Shown here in pieces: positions 6,732-11,880 of a stretch of 16,095 nt of DNA. The DNA comes from CAYLLN01 sp036496265 (GTDB taxonomy: Bacteria; Planctomycetota; Planctomycetia; Pirellulales; Pirellulaceae), in the NCBI GenBank assembly GCA_036496265.1, contig DASXLL010000336.1, positions 1 through 16,095 of the forward strand, read 5' to 3'. A program made the translations under genes and the position numbers. A model generated the notes under the pieces. The model did not search any database. It was given only the letters and a program-made list of their open reading frames with translations, and was not told the origin of the DNA. Positions within the stretch are counted from its first letter, which is position 1; every line of letters starts with the position of its first letter.

Positions 6732-7343
6732 TTATGGGTTGGACGATTGTCGCCATTGGTCGTGGAGGGGGCGGTTTTTGAGGATGTCGGAGTTGCGGTC
6801 GGTGAGGAGGGTTTGGCGTTGGTTCGGGGTGAGGGATTGGATGAATTGGTGTTCGCGGAGGCAAATTGTGGGCTGCTCACGCGGAGCCGACCCGCGAAGC
6901 GGGTGCCCCGCGCTACATACGTCGGCCCAGAAAAAAAGGCGGTCGCCGGTGTTGTAGTGGGCGAATACGCGGCAGTCGAACCAGGCGAGGCAATCGATCA
7001 GAATCGGGGAGCCAGTTTCATGGGTTTCAATCTCCAGGCTGGTGAGCTTGTCGCGGTCCCGTCCGCTGCCATTGGCAAAATTCCATGCTAGCTCGACTTG
7101 GTCGGGCCGCAGCAGGTGAGCCGCGAAGGCACGACTGGCTTGGACAAGCTCGGCGGTGAAATGGTTCGGGCCGACTCCGGCCAGGAGCGTCGGCCGCTCG
7201 GGGTCGATCGAGGCAGCTGAGACCCAAGTGGCGAGCAGGCCGCCACGGCGAGCGCCGTCAGCCGCGGTGATGATCCACGCCTCGCGATCGACGAGGCGGA
7301 GGGCGGCGTCGATTTGGGATTGGTTGGCGTCAAGATTGGGCAT
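6732..7343 (-). CDS. Flavin reductase-like, FMN-binding split-barrel protein
   Basis: Resembles the flavin reductase-like family, small FMN-binding split-barrel proteins that reduce flavin or act as flavoproteins; the partner is unknown. Seen over residues 10-140: 'REAWIITAADGARRGGLLATWVSAAS', the family's first strands with the flavin phosphate-binding Ala-Thr-x-Val-Ser stretch; 'RPTLLAGVGPNHFTAELV'; and 'FAAHLL'. At 203 aa the length is normal. Residues 143-155 (CSAGHPLRGSAPR) are encoded by a palindromic repeat element embedded in frame, after which a C-terminal extension 'LREHQFIQSLTPNQRQTLL' resumes. No Shine-Dalgarno sequence is visible. First gene of the minus-strand cluster; the 147-bp region before it is shared with the divergent DMFase-like gene. 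The family assignment rests on pattern only. Confidence 0.82.
   Translation of the reverse strand: MPNLDANQSQIDAALRLVDREAWIITAADGARRGGLLATWVSAASIDPERPTLLAGVGPNHFTAELVQASRAFAAHLLRPDQVELAWNFANGSGRDRDKLTSLEIETHETGSPILIDCLAWFDCRVFAHYNTGDRLFFWADVCSAGHPLRGSAPREQPTICLREHQFIQSLTPNQRQTLLTDRNSDILKNRPLHDQWRQSSNP
6880..6916 (-). repeat. REP-like hairpin inside the flavin reductase gene
   Basis: The inner stem ACCCGC (6890-6895)-GAA-GCGGGT (6899-6904) is perfect. The outer stem CGCGG (6880-6884)/CCGCG (6908-6912) is separated from it by bulges, and CTAC follows at 6913-6916. On the minus strand it reads GTAG, then the imperfect hairpin. It is in frame with the gene and adds about 13 codons. The sequence differs from the GGAACGCC family but has the same architecture. 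Confidence 0.75.
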
Positions 7344-7376
7344 GAAGCGAATTACTCACCAGTCAGAAAATGAAAC

Positions 7377-7402
7377 CGCAGAGGGCGCAGAGTCACGCAG
7401 AG
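7377..7402. repeat. Three-copy CGCAGAG word repeat in a divergent promoter region
   Basis: CGCAGAG occurs at 7377-7383, 7386-7392 and 7396-7402, about one helical turn apart, in the gap between the divergent flavin reductase and DMFase-like genes. It could be a dispersed repeat or, given the 9-10 bp phasing, a protein-binding site. Nothing in the sequence decides between these. Confidence 0.45.
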
Positions 7403-7490
7403 AGGCGATTTGATCAGGACCGAAGTATTTTTCAATCCGGAAAGAATGTAAGTTGGGGCGATCCGTGGACTTAACGCACATGAGAATGCT

Positions 7491-8909
7491 ATGAACCGAG
7501 CGATTTTGGTAGCGGCCTTCATTATGCTCGATTGCGGCGCTTTGCATGCACAGACGCTAGAGCCCAAGCCGCTGTTCGTCGAGGGTTATACGAACCAACT
7601 CAGTTATGTTCCTGGCGACGAAGTGGCGCTGTGCGTTTCGACGACGGCGGCGAAATATTCGATTGAGATCACGCGAGTTGGCGCGAAACGCGATGTGGTG
7701 TTGACGAAGATTGGTGTCGATGGGAGGGAATATCCGACGCCGGCGGAGTGCTCGTCGGACGGCTGCGGCTGGCCGGCGTCGTTCAAGTTCAAGGTGCCGG
7801 CAGATTGGAAGAGCGGCTATTACAACGTCGCGCTGACTGCCGAAGATCGCGGCGGGGAGTTTGTGCAGCGGGGCAAGCGAACGGCGTCGAGCGAGGCGTT
7901 TTTTGTCGTGCGGGCGGCGGAGCCGGGCCGGTCGAGCAAGATATTGCTGCAGCTCTGCACGAACACCTACAACGCGTACAACAACTGGGGCGGGCACAGC
8001 TTGTATGCGTTTCACGCGCGGAACAAGCTGCAGGGACATCGGGTGTCGTTCGATCGGCCGCCGCGATCGCAGTTCAGCACGTGGGAGCAGCCGTTTGTCG
8101 CCTGGGCGGAAGAAAATGGGTTTCCGCTCGAATATGCCGTTAACAGCGATTTGGAATTTCGGCCGGAGATATTGCAGGCGTATAAGCTGGTGCTGAGCGT
8201 TGGCCACGATGAGTATTGGTCCACGCCGATGCGGGACCATTTGGAGGCGTTCATCGCCAAAGGTGGCAATGTGTGCTTTTTCAGCGGCAACACGTGCTGC
8301 TGGCAGGTGCGAAGCGAGGAGAACGGGCGGGCGCTGACTTGCTGGAAGCAGTGGTTCAACTCGGACCCGGTGTTTCAGACAGACGATTTGCGGCAGTTGA
8401 GCACGCTGTGGGGTCACGCGCTCGTGAAACGGCCGGAGAATACGCTGACGGGCGTGGGATTTTTGTGGGGCGGTTATCATAAGAGCCATGGGCAGTTCAT
8501 GAACGGAGCCGCGGCGTTTACGGTGCATCGGCCGGAGCATTGGGTGTTTGCTGGCACGAATTTGAAGCGCGATGATCAGTTCGGCGGCAAGGATACGATC
8601 GTGGGATACGAATGCGATGGCTGCGAAATGGTTTTGGACAGCGCGGGATTGCCGAAGCCGACGGGCAACGATGGGACGCCGAAAGAGATGGTCATTTTGG
8701 GCACATGTCCGGCGCGGTGGCATCCGGATGATGCGTTTTGGTACGACCAGTTTCCGCACGATCGAGTCGGCGCGGCGGTAATGGGGATGTATACGAAGGG
8801 CGGAACGGTGTTAACGTGCGGTTCGACCGATTGGGCGCATGGATTGCGCGGGAATGATCCGAGCGTGGTGCGGATTACGAGGAATTTGTTGGAACGGTTG
8901 GGGAAATAA
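7491..8909 (+). CDS. Exported N,N-dimethylformamidase beta-subunit-like protein
   Basis: Resembles the C-terminal part of the large subunit of N,N-dimethylformamidase, an iron amidohydrolase. Seen: a signal peptide (residues 1-20, cleavage likely after HA before QTLEP); a beta-rich N-terminal domain with 'YVPGDEVALCVSTTA' (residues 30-145); 'YNAYNNWGGHSLY' near 160-172; and H239-D-E-Y-W243, which looks like the family's conserved HxEY motif carrying an iron-ligand Tyr (inference from the known tyrosine-liganded enzyme). 'FFSGNTCCWQVR' and a C-terminal 'FGSTDWAHGL'-like end (here CGSTDWAHGL) are further family-like stretches. At 472 aa it lacks the large subunit's extra N-terminal domain and no small-subunit gene is near, so the true substrate is unknown. 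It is probably periplasmic. It is transcribed alone, and its stop is 9 bp from the convergent sufE-sufS stop. Confidence 0.78.
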   Translation: MNRAILVAAFIMLDCGALHAQTLEPKPLFVEGYTNQLSYVPGDEVALCVSTTAAKYSIEITRVGAKRDVVLTKIGVDGREYPTPAECSSDGCGWPASFKFKVPADWKSGYYNVALTAEDRGGEFVQRGKRTASSEAFFVVRAAEPGRSSKILLQLCTNTYNAYNNWGGHSLYAFHARNKLQGHRVSFDRPPRSQFSTWEQPFVAWAEENGFPLEYAVNSDLEFRPEILQAYKLVLSVGHDEYWSTPMRDHLEAFIAKGGNVCFFSGNTCCWQVRSEENGRALTCWKQWFNSDPVFQTDDLRQLSTLWGHALVKRPENTLTGVGFLWGGYHKSHGQFMNGAAAFTVHRPEHWVFAGTNLKRDDQFGGKDTIVGYECDGCEMVLDSAGLPKPTGNDGTPKEMVILGTCPARWHPDDAFWYDQFPHDRVGAAVMGMYTKGGTVLTCGSTDWAHGLRGNDPSVVRITRNLLERLGK

Positions 8910-8918
8910 ACAAGAAAA

Positions 8919-10724
8919 TCATCGCCCCAGCATTTTGCGGGCGTTTTGGAGGCCGGTGGCGAGGCGGTGGACTTCGCCGAGCGTGTTGTAGATATAAAAG
9001 CTGGCGCGGGTACTGGCGGTGAGGCCTAGGTGGTCGTGGAGGGGCATGGCGCAGTGGTGGCCGGCGCGGACGGCGATGCCTTGGATGTCGAGGACTCGGG
9101 AAATGTCGTCAGGATTAAGTCCGTCCATCACGAACGTGACGAGGCCGCCTTTGTGCTCGGGTTCTGGGCCGAGGATGCGGAGACCGGGGATTTGATTGAG
9201 TAGTTCGTGGGCGCGGCGAGTGAGCAACAGCTCGTGGGCGCGGACGCTTTGCATGCCGAGCTTTTGCAAGTATTGAATGGCTTTGCCGAGGCCGATGGCG
9301 GGGACGATGACGGGCGTGCCGGCTTCGAATTTGTACGGAAGGTCCGCCGGTGTAAAGCCTTCGGTGGTGACGCGCTTGATCATGCTGCCGCCGCCGAGGA
9401 AGGGCGGCATGCGATCGAGCAGGTCTTCGCGGCCGTAGAGCACGCCGACGCCGGAGGGGCCGAGCATCTTGTGGCCGCTGAAGGCGAGGAAATCGACGTT
9501 ACGAGCGCGGACATCGACAGGCTCGTGGGGAACGGCCTGAGCGGCATCGAGGAGGACGACCGCGCCGGCGGCGTGAGCCACTTCGATGATTTGATCGATC
9601 GGATTGATTGTGCCGAGGACATTCGAGACGGCGGTGACGGCGACGAGCCTGGTGCGCGGCGATAACAGCTTTTCGAACGCGTCGAGATCAATTCTGTAGT
9701 CGTTGGTGATTGGCGCCCAGCGGATTTTGCAGCCGGTGCGCTGGGCGAGTTCCTGCCAGGGAACGATATTGCTGTGGTGCTCCATCAGCGTCAGCAGGAT
9801 TTCGTCGCCGGCTTTGACGTTGGCGTCGCCCCAACTGCGGGCGACCAAATTGATGCCGGCAGTGGTGCCGGGGGTGAAAATGATTTCGGTGGGGCTGCGG
9901 GCGTTGAGGAGCTGGCGAACGGATTCGCGGGCGGATTCGTAATGGGCGCTGCTTTCGACGGCCAGGCGATGGCCGGCGCGATGGACGTTGCTGTAGTAAT
10001 GCTCGTAGGCCTCGACCATCGCGTCGATGACTTGCTTTGGTCGCTGCGTGGAGGCACCGTTGTCGAGATAAACGAGCGGGCAGTTTTCGCCCAGCATCGT
10101 TTGCAAGATGGGAAAATCGCGACGAATCGCTTCGACATCGAGCGGCGAAGCGGCTTCGGGCTGGCCGGTGACGAGCGTCGTTGGCAGCAGGGGCTTGAAT
10201 TTTTCGCGGGCGCGTCCGTTTCCACTGCCCGCATGATCGGCAGCTCTTGGTTTAAGTGGCACGAGCGCTAGAGGCTGCGCAGCAGGCGTTTTCGATGGCT
10301 CCGTATCCGCAGCCAGCTTGGCGATCGCCTGGATTCGCCGGACCATGGCGGTGAGGCCGTTGCTGCGCATGGGGACGAGCGCCGGCAGCTTCAATTCGGC
10401 AAAGAGCTTGTCGATCGGGAACACCAGGATTTCGGCGGGTGTTTTTTCGGAATAGACAGCGAGAAGGACGGCGATCAGGCCTTTTACGATTTGGGCGTCG
10501 CTGTCGGCGAGGAATTCGAGCGTGCGCGGCGGGCCGGGACGTTCACTGGCGGAGAGCCAGACGCGGGCCTGGCAGCCGAGGACACGGTTTTCTTCAGTTT
10601 TGAGGTGCTCGTCGAGCGGCGGCAGGGTGCGGCCGACCTCAATGAGATAGGTCGTGCGATCGACGGGGTCGTCGAGCTCGGCGAATTCGGCGCGAATTTC
10701 GTGCAGCGGTACGGCGACGGACAT
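8919..10724 (-). CDS. SufE-SufS fusion: sulfur acceptor plus cysteine desulfurase
   Basis: One 601-aa protein combining both halves of the Suf sulfur-donor system. SufS takes sulfur from cysteine as a persulfide using PLP, and SufE accepts it for Fe-S assembly in the cytosol. Numbered from ATG 10724. Seen: SufE domain residues 1-140 with acceptor Cys51 in 'ENRVLGCQARVW'; a Pro/Ala-rich linker about 141-185; then SufS with 'FPILQTML', PLP-stacking His in 'EHHSN' (about 316), Asp393 in 'LLDAAQA', PLP Lys419 in 'SGHKMLGPSG', and active-site Cys558 in 'VRAGHHCAMPLH'. The frame stays open upstream to 10931, but those residues have no SufE similarity and cross a palindromic repeat and a possible -10 box, so 10724 is preferred. 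Both active cysteines and the lysine are present. Other suf genes are not in the window. Confidence 0.93.
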   Translation of the reverse strand: MSVAVPLHEIRAEFAELDDPVDRTTYLIEVGRTLPPLDEHLKTEENRVLGCQARVWLSASERPGPPRTLEFLADSDAQIVKGLIAVLLAVYSEKTPAEILVFPIDKLFAELKLPALVPMRSNGLTAMVRRIQAIAKLAADTEPSKTPAAQPLALVPLKPRAADHAGSGNGRAREKFKPLLPTTLVTGQPEAASPLDVEAIRRDFPILQTMLGENCPLVYLDNGASTQRPKQVIDAMVEAYEHYYSNVHRAGHRLAVESSAHYESARESVRQLLNARSPTEIIFTPGTTAGINLVARSWGDANVKAGDEILLTLMEHHSNIVPWQELAQRTGCKIRWAPITNDYRIDLDAFEKLLSPRTRLVAVTAVSNVLGTINPIDQIIEVAHAAGAVVLLDAAQAVPHEPVDVRARNVDFLAFSGHKMLGPSGVGVLYGREDLLDRMPPFLGGGSMIKRVTTEGFTPADLPYKFEAGTPVIVPAIGLGKAIQYLQKLGMQSVRAHELLLTRRAHELLNQIPGLRILGPEPEHKGGLVTFVMDGLNPDDISRVLDIQGIAVRAGHHCAMPLHDHLGLTASTRASFYIYNTLGEVHRLATGLQNARKMLGR

Positions 10725-10733
10725 TTTTTTTGG

Positions 10734-10756
10734 GACAGGCGGGACGCCTATCCTAC
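10734..10756 (-). repeat. REP-like hairpin just upstream of sufE-sufS
   Basis: On the + strand: GACAGGCG (10734-10741), GGA, CGCCTATC (10745-10752), then CTAC (10753-10756). On the minus strand it reads GTAG, GATAGGCG, TCC, CGCCTGTC, an 8-bp stem whose one imperfect pair is a G-T wobble only on that strand. It ends 10 bp before the chosen start codon, in the presumed 5' leader of the mRNA, where a stable hairpin could affect translation. Confidence 0.7.
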
Positions 10757-10803
10757 GCTGAGCATTTGGCCGCGGGCGGCAAATGAAATCCGCGGCTGTT
10801 CTT

Positions 10804-10809
10804 ATTATA
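10804..10809 (-). promoter_or_regulatory. Possible -10 box (TATAAT) for sufE-sufS
   Basis: A perfect TATAAT on the minus strand sits 80 bp before the chosen sufE-sufS start, implying a leader of roughly 70-75 nt that includes two hairpins. No good TTGACA-like -35 element is found at 15-18 bp spacing, so this is a weak call from sequence only. Confidence 0.3.
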
Positions 10810-11017
10810 TGCGGCATCGATTGGCCCGTCTTGGCGGCACAATCGGCACCATCGCGCGCTACGATACTGAGGACTTTGCAATCTTCGGCGTCAGCGGATG
10901 TCGGAGTTTGCTGAGCTGTGTTATAAGGCAAGGAACGGGGTGAGCGGGCGCGGATGGAAGCATAAAGGCGACGTGCGATAGCGTCGTTAAGGAAATCAGG
11001 ATTCGTGCGTTGTACAA

Positions 11018-11043
11018 GGTCCCGCCCGGCAGGCGGGACCTAC
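11018..11043 (-). repeat. REP-like hairpin upstream of natA
   Basis: GGTCCCGCC (11018-11026), 5-nt loop, GGCGGGACC (11032-11040), a perfect 9-bp stem, running into TAC so that CTAC is 11040-11043. On the minus strand it is GTAG leading straight into the stem. It ends 13 bp before the natA start codon, next to the weak SD-like GGGGA (11046-11050). Confidence 0.75.
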
Positions 11044-11056
11044 TTGGGGACCGCTC

Positions 11057-11860
11057 ATGATTGAGGTTCGCGAGCTGACGAAATCCTACGCCGATTTGGC
11101 TCGTGGCAAATTCGTGGCCGTCGATGGTGTGTCTTTTGCGGCGCGGCCGGGTGAGATCTATGGTCTCTTAGGTCCGAACGGCGCGGGCAAGACGACGATT
11201 CTGCGGATCTTGAGCACCGTGCTAAAGCCGACGAGCGGGATGGCTTGTGTATGCGGCTGCGACGTATCGACGCAGGCGGCGCTGGTGCGGCAGAAGATCG
11301 GCTTCGTCTCGACGAACACGGCGACGTACGACCGGATGACGGCGCAGGAAATGGCCGAATATTTCGGGCGGTTGAATGGGCTGGATGGCGAGCAACTGCG
11401 GGAGCGGATCGACGATATTTTTTCGCGGCTGAAGATGAACGAGATTCGCGGCACGCTGGGCGCGAAGATGTCGACAGGGATGAAGCAGAAGGTCTCGATC
11501 GCACGGGCTCTGGTGCACGATCCGCCGGTGCTGATTTTCGACGAAGCGACGGTCGGACTGGACGTGCTCGCCGCGCGGGCGCTATTAAAAATCGTCGCCG
11601 AGCTGCGCGAGATGGGCAAATGCCTGATTTTTAGCACGCACATCATGCGCGAGGCGGAGCGGCTGTGCGATCGGCTGGCGATCATGCACCGCGGGCATAT
11701 TTTGGCCGAAGGGACGCTGGGCGAGCTGCGGGAGCGGCACAACGAACAAGATCTGGAAGAGTTGTTTTTCCGGTTGATTTCGGAACGCGAGGAAATTCAG
11801 AATTCAGAATTCAGAATTCAGAATCAAATTGCGCAACCCGCTCTTCATTCTGCATTCTGA
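11057..11860 (+). CDS. ABC transporter ATP-binding protein, NatA-like
   Basis: Cytosolic ATPase subunit of an ABC-2 exporter. Seen: Walker A GPNGAGKTT (39-47); signature MSTGMKQK (138-145), the NatA-type variant of LSGGQ; Walker B VLIFDEATVGLD (158-169) with catalytic Glu163; and H-loop His195 in 'FSTHIM'. Ala164 replaces the usual Pro of 'DEPT', which is a mild oddity. B. subtilis NatAB exports Na+, but the substrate here is unknown. The last 20-odd residues (from about I247, 'IQNSEFR IQN') are encoded by an AATTCAG heptamer array and look like an accidental tail rather than a domain. A weak SD-like GGGGA lies before the start. The partner permease starts 20 bp after the stop. Confidence 0.93.
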   Translation: MIEVRELTKSYADLARGKFVAVDGVSFAARPGEIYGLLGPNGAGKTTILRILSTVLKPTSGMACVCGCDVSTQAALVRQKIGFVSTNTATYDRMTAQEMAEYFGRLNGLDGEQLRERIDDIFSRLKMNEIRGTLGAKMSTGMKQKVSIARALVHDPPVLIFDEATVGLDVLAARALLKIVAELREMGKCLIFSTHIMREAERLCDRLAIMHRGHILAEGTLGELRERHNEQDLEELFFRLISEREEIQNSEFRIQNQIAQPALHSAF

Positions 11861-11866
11861 ATTCTG
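11794..11866. repeat. Inverted heptamer arrays forming a long hairpin across the natA stop
   Basis: Four exact AATTCAG heptamers (11794-11821) are followed, after a gap, by CATTCTG, CATTCTG and AATTCTG (11846-11866), the same words in reverse complement. Arms 11805-11825 and 11846-11866 can pair over 21 positions with two mismatches around a 20-nt loop. The natA stop (11858-11860) lies in the right arm, and the natB ATG (11881) follows two further degenerate heptamers. Confidence 0.85.
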
Positions 11867-11880
11867 CGATCTGCATTTTC

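Larger units (their letters stand above)
10725..11056. other. Divergent region between sufE-sufS and natA
   Basis: The 332 bp hold no convincing gene. They contain two REP-like hairpins of different sequence (10734-10756 and 11018-11043), a GCCGCGG/CCGCGGC hairpin with a 14-nt loop (10769-10796), a TATAAT on the minus strand (10804-10809), and a weak CGACG/CGTCG pair near 10970-10986. Promoters for both flanking genes must lie here or upstream of nested repeats. Confidence 0.6.

Noticed and set aside
6572..6880. Minus-strand open frame between the flavin reductase and hflX
   Set aside because: It overlaps the flavin reductase 3' half in another frame and its own end is translated decamer repeat.
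7557..8759. A 400-codon open frame antisense to the DMFase-like gene
   Set aside because: Very Arg-rich with no motifs; the + strand frame has a signal peptide and family motifs. The length reflects GC-rich codon bias.
10725..10931. Longer N-terminus for the SufE-SufS fusion
   Set aside because: The extension crosses a palindromic repeat, a hairpin and a TATAAT and has no similarity to SufE.
11665..11880. Upstream start for the NatB-CPBP permease
   Set aside because: This stretch is natA coding sequence and heptamer repeat in another frame; ATG 11881 begins a normal permease.
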